64,000 nt of DNA, from NCBI GenBank assembly GCA_035527845.1, contig DATKZT010000044.1, forward strand, positions 3,032 through 67,031, read 5' to 3'. Below, in pieces: positions 53,252-61,428 of the stretch (position 1 is the first letter of the stretch; each line of letters begins with the position of its first letter). A program made the translations under genes and the position numbers. The stretch is from JAUWKC01 sp035527845. GTDB lineage: Bacteria > Planctomycetota > Phycisphaerae > Sedimentisphaerales > Anaerobacaceae. The notes under the pieces are model-generated. The model saw only the letters and a program-made list of their open reading frames with translations, was not told the origin of the DNA and did not search any database.

Positions 53252-53793
53252 TCTGTCACCTCGCTATTCAACAGCGACCGAAGTTTGTTCAATCCATACC
53301 GATATCGACCCTGAACCGTGCTGACCGATGCGTTCTGGATTTTCGCTATTTGCCTGAAAGTCATATCGCCCTGCATATAAAGAGTAATCACTTCACGCTG
53401 CTCGTATGGCACCTGGGCCATCGCCCTGCGAAGCAGTTCAAGCTCTTCACTCAATACGGCCCATTGTTCAGGCCTGTCCGAATCCGCGACTGCGCAGTCA
53501 GGGTCATCAATGGCGGCAAGCTCATGCCTTTGCCGGTCCCTCCTGAGGTTGCGGACCCGATTGGCTACGGAGGTTGCCAGATATCTTTTGAGATTCCCGC
53601 GCGGGCCAATTCCCCTTGCCGCCCGGGCGAAGCTCACAAAGACGTCCTGGACGACATCCTCAGCGGTGTTGACATCATTGACCAGGACAATCGCCAGCTT
53701 CAACAGGTCGTTCTTGTACTTTTCATAAATCCGGCGCAGGGCATCCCGGCTGCCGCGCTTGAATTTCCGAATAAGCAGTTTGTCTTCAGCCAT
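53248..53793 (-). CDS. ECF-type RNA polymerase sigma factor
   Basis: The 181-residue protein (MAEDKLLIRKFKRGSRDALRR) is a close paralogue of the 28686 factor. Region 2: VNTAEDVVQDVFVSFARAAR and LKRYLATSVANRVRNLRRDR; region 4: VPYEQREVITLYMQGDMTFRQIAKIQNASVSTVQGRYRYGLNKLRS. It overlaps the anti-sigma gene by four bases. A palindrome AAGGATATCCTT (53812-53823) and GTTATAGGTGA lie just upstream and may belong to its promoter. Confidence 0.95.
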   Translation of the reverse strand: MAEDKLLIRKFKRGSRDALRRIYEKYKNDLLKLAIVLVNDVNTAEDVVQDVFVSFARAARGIGPRGNLKRYLATSVANRVRNLRRDRQRHELAAIDDPDCAVADSDRPEQWAVLSEELELLRRAMAQVPYEQREVITLYMQGDMTFRQIAKIQNASVSTVQGRYRYGLNKLRSLLNSEVTE

Positions 53794-53915
53794 CTAACGC
53801 AACCGGTCAGAAAGGATATCCTTCTTCACCTATAACACACCGAAACAGGTGTTTTTAGTATATGGAAATAGAATATTTCCGCCATGTTTGACCCGAGGCG
53901 CCTGCTGGAAAGCGC

Positions 53916-53949
53916 AAAAAAGGCCGACCTCAAAGGACCGGCCTTTTTT
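53916..53949. terminator. Bidirectional intrinsic terminator of the 53985 gene
   Basis: AAAAAAGGCCG (53916-53926) and CGGCCTTTTTT (53939-53949) form a perfect 11-bp stem with T runs on both strands. On the minus strand it follows the 53985 gene. Confidence 0.85.
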
Positions 53950-53984
53950 AACCACTTTTTGACAGCAAATGCTGAGCTGCTAAT

Positions 53985-55736
53985 TCATTCGGCCAGAAGC
54001 TGAATGTGACAGTTCTCGATTATCTGGGGTTCATCAGGGACGCCGCCTCCGCCGCCGGGCCCTTTAATCTGTAATTCGGCTGCCTCGTAACCTTTGGCCT
54101 TTACCTGCAATTTGAGTTCATCCCAGGAAGCCGGCAAATTGCTCAACTGGTAGTACCCGTCATAATCGGTGATAGCAAAAGCCTTCCAACTTGTCTTGTT
54201 CTCGCCGCCCAGAGCGCGAAGGACCACCCTATTGTTCTCCAAGTGTACTATTTCCATCTCTTCAAGTGTGACCGTTGCGTCAGGTACCGGAACTCCGTCC
54301 GAACCGGTGACTCGTCCTGCCACGATGCTGCCCGGAGCCATTATGAGGACCATGTCCCACACTGTGTTGGGGTCAGTTCCACCGCCGCCGCTAAGCAACT
54401 CGCCGGGATCACCGGGGATACACTGAGCAAAGTCATCCTCATTGTTGATGACCAACTTCACCGTGCCTCTGACGTCTATACGCAGTGGCTCTTCAACACG
54501 AGGGTATTGCAACGCCTCTTTCCTTCTGTCCTGCACCTCTTCTTCCGTAAAGGCCTGACTGCTTGCTATCCTTTCGACGCAGTTGATCGCATGATTTGGG
54601 TCCCTTATTACCGTCCAGGCCACGCGATAAGGGTCATCGACCTTGAACGCGCGAACAAATATCGGAAATTCCGTCCACACTATTGACTTGGCGGAAGTGC
54701 CGGGAGGCTTTCTGACGGCAAAATCCCCGTTCGAATCCGTCTTGCATTCGCCCCTGAAGGAAGCATAGAGCTGAGCGCCAACAACCGCGCGGCCATACTG
54801 GTCAATGACGCGACCAAACATGACTTCCGGATGCACCATGCGGGGCAGAACTTCGTAACCTTCCGGTATGGCGGTACTGAATACTCCATTAGTTATCGGC
54901 TCATAATCAAACGTAATCTCGGTTTGTACGACAAAACTGCGCTCTAACGCCACGCGGTATTCTGCTTCGGTGATGATGCGATCATTGTGTGCGCTTCTGG
55001 CATCGATACTGCGCTTGGCCGCCACTCTCAAAGGCAGGCAACTGCCACGGTCAACCCAGGCCTTGCCATCCCCAAGGCCCCCTTCGCTAATCCCATATAC
55101 CAATACTGTATTATTGCTCTCTTGCGGCAAAAGAGAGATTTCAAAATCGGGATTCGGATTCTTCTTCCAGAAGATTTCCAGCATATCACAAGTATTGCGT
55201 CCGTAGCGAACGGATGAGTCCTTCAGCAGCGCCGTCTTTTGCTTTTCATCAAGTGTTAGTCTGTCTTTCCCATCATCAACAATTGTTATTAGCCTTCTTT
55301 CGCGACCCCCGTCCATTGATGTGTGAACATACGCCTCCTGCTCCTTCCGGAAAAGTGTATCCCCTCTCAGCCATACTTGTTCTCTTTCAACGACTTCCCC
55401 GTCACCTCGGCTGATGGTTTTCGTCCAATGGAAGTTAGTCGCATCATCGACCGCTTTGATGACATCAGCCCAGGCAGCACGCGTCAAATGGACTGAGCCG
55501 CCAAAGTGATTTATGCCTATAAGCACGGCTATAACTATCGCCGCGGCAGCGGCTGATTTTGTAATTCTGCTTTTCATGATGATTCTCCGTAAATTGGGCT
55601 GCATTTCAGCCGATTTCTGCTCTTTGGATTCCTCCAGCGTGTGCAAGAGGTTGCCAAAAATCCTGTCACGCGCGTCGGCATCGGCCTTATAGCGCAACTG
55701 TTTCACCAACTCTGCTATATTGTCTGCTGGTCTCAT
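53985..55736 (-). CDS. Membrane anti-sigma-like protein with carboxypeptidase-regulatory-like domains
   Basis: The 583-residue protein overlaps its (frameshifted) sigma gene by four bases. Residues 1-53 are cytoplasmic; LRRIIMKSRITKSAAAAAIV leads into the membrane helix. Outside, AAWADVIKAVDDATNFHWTK opens the LolA/RseB-like region to about residue 310. Then come two carboxypeptidase-regulatory-like beta-sandwiches: VMFGRVIDQYGRAVVGAQLY (about 318-420) and IVAGRVTGSDGVPVPDATVT (about 465-560). It ends with a Gly-rich loop and the IENCHIQLLAE strand. The ATG at 55577 is preceded by GGAG and seven bases. Function: probably keeps the sigma factor at 55733 inactive, if that gene is still expressed. 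Confidence 0.75.
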   Translation of the reverse strand: MRPADNIAELVKQLRYKADADARDRIFGNLLHTLEESKEQKSAEMQPNLRRIIMKSRITKSAAAAAIVIAVLIGINHFGGSVHLTRAAWADVIKAVDDATNFHWTKTISRGDGEVVEREQVWLRGDTLFRKEQEAYVHTSMDGGRERRLITIVDDGKDRLTLDEKQKTALLKDSSVRYGRNTCDMLEIFWKKNPNPDFEISLLPQESNNTVLVYGISEGGLGDGKAWVDRGSCLPLRVAAKRSIDARSAHNDRIITEAEYRVALERSFVVQTEITFDYEPITNGVFSTAIPEGYEVLPRMVHPEVMFGRVIDQYGRAVVGAQLYASFRGECKTDSNGDFAVRKPPGTSAKSIVWTEFPIFVRAFKVDDPYRVAWTVIRDPNHAINCVERIASSQAFTEEEVQDRRKEALQYPRVEEPLRIDVRGTVKLVINNEDDFAQCIPGDPGELLSGGGGTDPNTVWDMVLIMAPGSIVAGRVTGSDGVPVPDATVTLEEMEIVHLENNRVVLRALGGENKTSWKAFAITDYDGYYQLSNLPASWDELKLQVKAKGYEAAELQIKGPGGGGGVPDEPQIIENCHIQLLAE

Positions 55737-56279
55737 TTTTGCACCTCACCGTCCAGGATTGACCGCAATTTATTCAGTCCGTATCGATAGCGACTCAGGG
55801 TCGTTTTGGTTGAGGTATTCTGCAATTTCGCTATCGTCTTAAATTTCAGGCCGGCCTGCAAACGAAGCACAACCGCCTCTCGCTGCTCGTGTGGAAGCTC
55901 AGTCATTGCTCGACTGAGCCGCTGCAACTTTTCGCTGCGTACAGCTAAATGAACGGGCCCATCGACGTCCACCGTCATTTGTCCGGCTTCATCAAGTGCA
56001 GCAGCGTGCTGCCGATGTCTTTTTCGAAGATAATCACGCGCGCGATTGGCGACACAGGTCGCCAGATAGCTCTTCAGGCTTCCTGTGAGACGAAACTGCT
56101 GCACAGACTGAACAAAGGCGAATAAAAGTCTCCTGCACAATGTCTTCGGCAGCGCTGCCGTCGCCCAAGAGATTTGTTGCCAACGTCAGCAAATCATCTA
56201 TGTACTTTTCATATATCCGGCGAAATGCCTCTGTGCTGCCGGACCTGAGTCTCCATATAAGTAGCCTGTCTTCCAGCAT
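55733..56279 (-). pseudogene. ECF-type sigma factor gene with a one-base frameshift
   Basis: The frame from ATG 56279 (MLEDRLLIWRLRSGSTEAFR, RRIYEKY, AAEDIVQETFIR) matches the start of the 28686 and 53248 factors, but after FIR it reads LCSVCAAV and stops at 56034. The continuation, FVQSVQQFRLTGSLKSYLAT to SRYRYGLNKLRSILDGEVQK, is in the +1 frame. Removing one C in CGCCTTT (minus strand, plus coordinates 56114-56120) restores an intact 180-residue protein. Either the gene is newly broken, the sequence has a one-base error, or a +1 slip at CTT-T is used; the last resembles the CUU-U slip of prfB but no stop codon or close Shine-Dalgarno element is present. The downstream anti-sigma gene is intact. 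Confidence 0.8.
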
Positions 56280-56319
56280 CTGCTGCTCGCTTAGCCGATA
56301 TCGGAACAATCGATTGTCA

Positions 56320-56354
56320 CTAATATAACGCCGGCCGGATAGGTTTTACTCTAA
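56320..56354 (-). promoter_or_regulatory. Promoter-like motif shared by sigma operons, copy 2
   Basis: On the minus strand TTAGA (56354-56350), 23 bases, ATATTAG (56326-56320), then TGACAATCG. The boxes and spacing match the copy at 29263-29297. Distance to the gene start differs by a few bases (about 40). Confidence 0.45.
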
Positions 56355-56479
56355 GGGAAAATGGCTTTTTCCGCAAAATCCGGTTCTGCAAGAAAACCCG
56401 CCAGATTGGTAAAGGCGGACAGAAAGGGCGGGCCGAACGAGAGGTGTAATGTACCAGCCTATCCTGGGCAGCAATTGGA

Positions 56480-58750
56480 CTATTTGGAGGGCAGCAGGAT
56501 TGTAACAGTTGTTCCCTGGCCTGGTTCGCTGGTAATGCCAAGGAAGCCGCCGTTTAACTCTACAAGGCGCTGCGCGTGCGCCAGGCCCATTCCCCGCCGC
56601 CGGCCGGCGGGCGGGCCCGAGAAGAAGGGCTGCGTCGCTTTGCTTAACGTCTCTGCGTCCATGCCTCGTCCGAGGTCCTTGACCTGCAATCTCACAAATT
56701 CCCCGGATTGGTCCGCATCGGCCGTAATCTTTACCGGGCCCATCGTGTCGGTGTAGGATTCGACGGAGTTGCAGATAATGTTCGCAAGGGCCGATACAAT
56801 CTGCGCCGAATCTACAAAAACGGTTCCCAACGCCTGGGGCACTTCGGTCTGCACATTGATATGCTCTGCGTTCGTCTTCTGGCTGCTAAGCTGCAGGGCT
56901 TCGTCGATCAGCTCTCTGACGTTGGTCGGGGCCCGCCTTGGCTGCTGCGGCCGAGCAAAGGCCATCAGGTCCTCTATTATTGTGGAGATTCCGCGTGCGT
57001 TCTGCTCAATCTGTCTTAGAATTCTCTGTTTTTCGGGGTCGGTTTCGGCGCCAGCCAGCAGTTGCGCCCGGCCGGATATGACCGAGAGAGGATTATTCAA
57101 TTCGTGTGCTGCTCCGCCGGCCATTTCCGCCAGGGCCGCAAACGTGCTTTTCTGAGAAACCTGGGGCGTTACTTGCTCTTCGGGCGGCGTTATAGGCCTG
57201 TGCTGCCGGACATCTTTGGGCCTGGCGATAAGCCGAGCGAAATGCTCAGCAAAGCGCTGCTGGTCTGCGTAACTGCCGGCTAAATCCAGAACAGAACCGG
57301 CAATTGAAGCAGCGGAACGAAAACTCTCCTGAAACAGTTCCGCGTCTGCCGGATAACGCAGCTCGAACACGAGTGCTCCTGTTGTTTTGCCGGCCGAAAC
57401 CAGCGGCACCATCTTAGTCTGCTCCAGGTCGAACTCGGCATCCAGCTGCTCGAACAGCCAGCCAACGTGTCCGTAAGCGTCGACAATCTTGAACTGACCT
57501 GTCAGCGCTTCAGGTATCACCGGAGCATTTGCCGGGACATCCAGGTAAAGCAATCTTGTTCTACCCAGGGTTTCAGCAAGTACCGCCTGCAAAACTTGTG
57601 ACTCGCCCGACGGAATCAGGTAGAGGCAGACCATACCCGTCTGAAAGAACCTTTGCCAGCGGACGGCAAAGCTCTCTGCAATGTCGATGGGCTCCGTATC
57701 CCCGTCCACGCTCAACAAAAACTCGGTTATAAACGCATGATGACTTGAAGCGGTATGCAGCCCCCGATTTTCCTCGGACAGCCTGTTATTTTCATGCGCC
57801 AGTTGCGCAGCGGCTGATTGAATGGTCTGGTGATAGCCGGCCTCGCCGTTTGCCTCATTCAAGCCCAGGGGTTCGCATTTCTGTTCCACTATTGCGGGGA
57901 GGTCTCGACCGATTTGCTCTAATTGCCCTGCTTGCAAGCCGAGCGACCAGGCGATTGCTTCAACTGACTCGGGCCGGTCATAGCTGCCGGACTCACCTGT
58001 GCCGCATTGCCGGGCTATGGCATCGGCCAACTGCACGACCTGGACAATTCTTGCTTCGGGCATGTTCTCTGCTATTGCCGCGGTCTGGTTGTGATGAAGC
58101 CATATCGCCAGGGTGATTTGATTCGGCAGGCGCCACCTTTGGGCGAGCCGCTTGCCGAGCATGGTGTGGTCAACGCCGAGGTGCTCTTGTTCAATCTCGC
58201 ACGTCGAGCAGTTTCGCGCTTTTGCTTCCTGAGCGATGCGCTCGAAGCTCTTGGGCATTACGTCGTAAAGTGCGAGCTTGCCGATATCGTGCAGCAGGCC
58301 GGCCGTATAGGCCAGCTCGGCATCCATCTTCGGTGAAATAACCTCGGCGATGCGCTTGGCGCAAGAGGCGACCGCAAGATTGTGAACGGCAAGCTGTGTT
58401 CGTCGCCGCATTCTCTGGTCGGAAACGCCGTCGTGATTGAAAGGGCGAAAGACCTTCACTGCAAATAAGGTCTCCCGCAGCATGGACCAGGAAATCTTTT
58501 CGAGCGCCCCGCGAACGGAAGGGCTTCCACCGGTAAAGCTCAACCCCTGCTCGCGCATAAGGCACAGGATTCGCGCAGTCAGCGCCGCGTCTGATTCCAC
58601 AATGCCTGCAAGCACTCCCAGAGGCGGTCGGGCCTGCAGCAGTATTGGCACGAGCTGCGATGCCACACCGGGCAGAGTTGAGAGGGAATCGAGCGGACGG
58701 ACAATAAGTTCTATCCGATTCAAAGCTCCCGTATCCGTGACTTTGACCAT
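56480..58750 (-). CDS. HDOD-domain sensor histidine kinase
   Basis: The 756-residue protein has an N-terminal HDOD domain (about 15-285: LSTLPGVASQLVPILL, LLHDIGKLALYDVMPK, HLGVDHTMLGKRLAQRW), then a GAF-like region (about 330-480: SFAVRWQRFFQTGMVCLYLI), and a C-terminal histidine kinase. The phosphoacceptor is His in AEMAGGAAHELNNPLSVISG (about residue 549). The ATPase has NIICNSVESY, DLGRGMDAET and GMGLAHAQRLVELNGG. HDOD domains are relatives of HD hydrolases without full catalysis and serve signalling. No membrane helix is seen, so it acts in the cytoplasm. It follows the HTH-receiver gene by 80 bases on the same strand and is the probable partner kinase. Confidence 0.9.
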   Translation of the reverse strand: MVKVTDTGALNRIELIVRPLDSLSTLPGVASQLVPILLQARPPLGVLAGIVESDAALTARILCLMREQGLSFTGGSPSVRGALEKISWSMLRETLFAVKVFRPFNHDGVSDQRMRRRTQLAVHNLAVASCAKRIAEVISPKMDAELAYTAGLLHDIGKLALYDVMPKSFERIAQEAKARNCSTCEIEQEHLGVDHTMLGKRLAQRWRLPNQITLAIWLHHNQTAAIAENMPEARIVQVVQLADAIARQCGTGESGSYDRPESVEAIAWSLGLQAGQLEQIGRDLPAIVEQKCEPLGLNEANGEAGYHQTIQSAAAQLAHENNRLSEENRGLHTASSHHAFITEFLLSVDGDTEPIDIAESFAVRWQRFFQTGMVCLYLIPSGESQVLQAVLAETLGRTRLLYLDVPANAPVIPEALTGQFKIVDAYGHVGWLFEQLDAEFDLEQTKMVPLVSAGKTTGALVFELRYPADAELFQESFRSAASIAGSVLDLAGSYADQQRFAEHFARLIARPKDVRQHRPITPPEEQVTPQVSQKSTFAALAEMAGGAAHELNNPLSVISGRAQLLAGAETDPEKQRILRQIEQNARGISTIIEDLMAFARPQQPRRAPTNVRELIDEALQLSSQKTNAEHINVQTEVPQALGTVFVDSAQIVSALANIICNSVESYTDTMGPVKITADADQSGEFVRLQVKDLGRGMDAETLSKATQPFFSGPPAGRRRGMGLAHAQRLVELNGGFLGITSEPGQGTTVTILLPSK

Positions 58751-58830
58751 CGCTTTTCTACAACCTCTTATCCAGTCGGTTATTCATGGCCCGTTGCTTG
58801 TCTGGTTCAGGCGGGCTGCGGTTGACACGC

Positions 58831-59397
58831 TTATTGCATCTGCAAAACAGCCGCGATCTTGTCGGTAAACTCATCGATATTGAATGGTTTCCTTATGAAA
58901 TCTTCGGCGCCGGACTTCAAGAGCTGGCTGATCTCATCCTGTTTTATGACGCCGCTCACGATTATTATCTTAACGCTTCCGAATTCCGGGTTTCTTCTTA
59001 TTGTCTGGCACACTATGTTGCCGTTGACGTCGGGCAGCATGTAATCAAGCAATATCAGATCGGGTCTGAACTGCTCGGTGAGTATGCCCGCGTCATAGCC
59101 GCTTGAAGCGGTCTTGATGTCGAACCTGCCGTCGCGCAGCAGCACATCTGTGATAAGCTCGATGATCTCAGCGTCATCATCCACGACAAGAATCCTCTTT
59201 TTGCCGGTCTCGAGATTCTCCAGAGGTATGTTGTTCTCCCTCATGAACTTGATAAGGCTCTGCCGGGGAATTCTTCGGAATTTAGAGCCTGGAATGCGAA
59301 ATCCCTCCAGCCGACCCGCATCAAAACAACGGATGATAGTCTGCTGACTTACTTTGCAAATCTCGGCGGCTTCACCGGTTGTTAATAGGTCCTTCAT
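58831..59397 (-). CDS. HTH (MerR/excisionase-like)-receiver fusion regulator
   Basis: From ATG 59397 (GGAT six bases upstream) the product is 188 residues. Residues 1-55 are a helix-turn-helix of the excisionase/MerR type (LLTTGEAAEICKVSQQTIIRCFDAGRLEGF), with the DNA-binding wing IPGSKFRRIPRQSLIKF. From about 67 there is a receiver domain: acidic pocket DDD at 73-75, phosphorylated Asp 118 (LILLDYMLPD), Ser 148 and Lys 170 (IRKPFNIDEF). Order HTH then receiver is the reverse of most response regulators and is seen in a few planctomycetes and deltaproteobacteria (recollection). The gene has a strong promoter at 59467-59495 and heads the operon with the HDOD kinase. Confidence 0.92.
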   Translation of the reverse strand: MKDLLTTGEAAEICKVSQQTIIRCFDAGRLEGFRIPGSKFRRIPRQSLIKFMRENNIPLENLETGKKRILVVDDDAEIIELITDVLLRDGRFDIKTASSGYDAGILTEQFRPDLILLDYMLPDVNGNIVCQTIRRNPEFGSVKIIIVSGVIKQDEISQLLKSGAEDFIRKPFNIDEFTDKIAAVLQMQ

Positions 59398-59911
59398 TTT
59401 ATCCAATCCTTTTCTTTGACCAAGTCCTTTTGGCAAGGAGTCTTCCCAGATTGCCTTTCTATCCTAATTTAACTATCGGACTTTGGAGTTGTCAAGAATT
59501 AAAAAAAGTTCGGAAACATCCAGAGTTACTTTGAAACAGTTGATATTATAAGCCATTTGGGCATTTGGGTGCGGTGCTGTTGCCCTTGAAATTCAGGTTG
59601 AAGGTGAGATTTTCTGAAAGAATCGATGTTTGACGGGCTGCAGGACGCCGCGGCGATGGGGTTTTCCCTACGGCCCGGTCAATTCATAAGTCCGATAATG
59701 GAGGCAGCCACATTCGCAGAGCTTTGACCGCGCTGGAATTACTGCGTGAGGTAGGAGCACCACAACTACACCAAAACTGATAAACGAGTAGTTATGGGTC
59801 GGCTCCACCTTGGCCTTTTTGATGTTTTCTTGCCCTAAAGCCCGCCTCTTGTTAAGCCGAACCTAAGAACCAGGAAAACAGAACAAACTTCGCCGAACTA
59901 TTACACAGCAG
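59398..59911. other. 515-base divergent intergenic region
   Basis: It holds a strong minus-strand promoter (59467-59495). The rest (about 59500-59911) has no credible reading frame, no tRNA and no repeat with a second copy in the window. The GC-rich portion at 59630-59760 could fold, but I could not match a known RNA family. Confidence 0.5.
59467..59495 (-). promoter_or_regulatory. Sigma-70 type promoter of the HTH-receiver/kinase operon
   Basis: On the minus strand TTGACA (59495-59490), 17 bases, TTAAAT (59472-59467), about 62 bases before ATG 59397. Confidence 0.7.
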
Positions 59912-60547
59912 ATGGTTGTGGAAGACAAACGAAGGTACAGAAGATTGCGCCTGCTCACCAAGAAGCTCAATAAGGAGCGTAAGAGGCAGGCTAAAAAGAT
60001 AGATATACTCTGCAACGACCTGATTGCAGCACAACGAGAGTTCATCAAGAGATTAGACACCATGAGTTTCAGAGCCCACTTCTACGAGTCAATCGTCGGC
60101 ACGACGGATTTGGGCGGTCTTCTATCTTATGCCGACAAGCAGATCAAAGACAGAATCAAGGACTCACATATCGCCTTTTTTCTGCGGCAACAGGATGGTT
60201 TTGAATTGTACCAGGACGAAAGCGATGGGCCCATAACCCTCGGTAAAGAGGACATAGAAAACTGTTTCACTGCCGAGCTGGTGGACAATATATGCAGGTC
60301 GAACAAGATATGCACACTGGATGACATGTTCGCAATGGGTCTCGAAGGCAACCTGGTGAAGCTAAACAGTATTTCTGCAGCCACGATCCCTATTGGGCGA
60401 CTTGGGTCGTCACTGGGCTTCATACTGATTTATCGTCCCTTCCGCAAGAGGCTGACTCGTGAGGAGTTGATCGACATAAGTTCGATAGTGCCGGGACTTT
60501 CCCGAGCGATAGAGTCGTGCCGGATGTTCTTACGCTCGACCGATTAG
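59912..60547 (+). CDS. Coiled-coil plus GAF-like domain protein
   Basis: The 211-residue protein begins with a basic coiled-coil segment (about 1-50: RRYRRLRLLTKKLNKERKRQ), followed by an alpha/beta domain with a GAF-like outline (FYESIVGTTDLGGLLSYADKQ, HIAFFLRQQDGFELYQDE, SISAATIPIGRLGSSLGFILIYR). GAF domains bind small ligands or mediate dimerisation in signalling. There is no output domain. It is divergent from the HTH-receiver/HDOD-kinase operon and may be an accessory sensor or phosphorylation-independent partner of that system (inference). Confidence 0.72.
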   Translation: MVVEDKRRYRRLRLLTKKLNKERKRQAKKIDILCNDLIAAQREFIKRLDTMSFRAHFYESIVGTTDLGGLLSYADKQIKDRIKDSHIAFFLRQQDGFELYQDESDGPITLGKEDIENCFTAELVDNICRSNKICTLDDMFAMGLEGNLVKLNSISAATIPIGRLGSSLGFILIYRPFRKRLTREELIDISSIVPGLSRAIESCRMFLRSTD

Positions 60548-60714
60548 AGGTCAAAGGGTTAGTGTCGGCTCGCGGGGGCCAGCGGACCTTCCAATCACGC
60601 CGCGTTGTTCAAACATGCAAACAAGCCGATCCTGTGCGCCAGGTGGTGCTGATCAATCCCGGAAAACCGAGGGTCTTCCTCACTCGCCACAGTTATACTC
60701 GCTAAATTCTTGAA

Positions 60715-60740
60715 TTGTCATCGCAGGCTTTTGGTATAAT
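60715..60740 (+). promoter_or_regulatory. Possible promoter of the deacetylase operon
   Basis: A perfect TATAAT (60735-60740) is present. TTGTCA (60715-60720) is at 14 bases and TTGAAT (60710-60715) at 19 bases, so the -35 spacing is not ideal. Confidence 0.45.
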
Positions 60741-60775
60741 ATCAGCCGTTGAAGCTTTGTTCAGGAACTGAAAGC

Positions 60776-61417
60776 GTGGCACAGCTAAAACCGTCGCAAC
60801 AGATGCTGGCTCTTAACAATTGTGCCGTAATTGTGGCCCATCCGGATGATGAAGCGCTCTGGGCCGGCGGTACAATGCTCATGCGTCCGGAAGTCAGGTG
60901 GACGGTGGTCGCGCTCTGCAGAAAAAGCGACGAAGACAGATCTGCCAGGTTCTTCAGTGCCCTTGAGCACTTAAACGCGACAGGCGTGATTGGAGACCTG
61001 GATGACGGTCCCGAACAGTCGCCTTTGTCTGAGCGCCAGGTTCAGGACATGATAAGGTCGTTGGCGCCGCCAAGGAAATTCGACCTGATCATCACCCATG
61101 GTCTCTGGGGTGAGTACACGCGCCATAGAAGGCACGAAGAAACGGGCAGGGCAGTTTTGGCATTGCGAAAAACCGGTGAGTTGTCCACAGGTCAGGTATG
61201 GACGTTTGCCTATGAAGACGGGGGCGGCAAGTATCTGCCTCGGGCTGTTCGTGACGCCGATTTGCGAGTGAGACTGCCGGAAGGAATTTGGCAAAAGAAA
61301 TATGAGATTATCACGGAAGTTTATGGTTTCACCCCTGAGAGCTTCGAAGCCAGGACGACTCCGCGAGAGGAAGCGTTTTGGTGCTTTGGAGCGGGCGATA
61401 ATGTTCAAAGAATATAG
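60776..61417 (+). CDS. PIG-L/LmbE-family deacetylase
   Basis: The start is probably GTG 60776 with AGGA ten bases upstream; a TTG at 60749 in frame would be nearly leaderless. The product is about 213 residues. The zinc-binding AHPDDEALWAGG motif (residues 21-32) and the downstream THGLWGEYTRHRRHEETGRA (His ligand) are characteristic of N-acetylglucosaminyl-type deacetylases (MshB, BshB, PIG-L). These remove an N-acetyl group from a sugar conjugate. It heads an operon with a GT4 glycosyltransferase and a glycosidase-like gene, which suggests assembly of a glycoconjugate (inference). Confidence 0.9.
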   Translation: MAQLKPSQQMLALNNCAVIVAHPDDEALWAGGTMLMRPEVRWTVVALCRKSDEDRSARFFSALEHLNATGVIGDLDDGPEQSPLSERQVQDMIRSLAPPRKFDLIITHGLWGEYTRHRRHEETGRAVLALRKTGELSTGQVWTFAYEDGGGKYLPRAVRDADLRVRLPEGIWQKKYEIITEVYGFTPESFEARTTPREEAFWCFGAGDNVQRI

Positions 61418-61428
61418 GAGATGAGCAA

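Noticed and set aside
59630..59760. Possible riboswitch or structured RNA upstream of the GAF-like gene
   Set aside because: I compared it with the c-di-GMP, SAM and other patterns I know and found no match; only base composition suggests structure.
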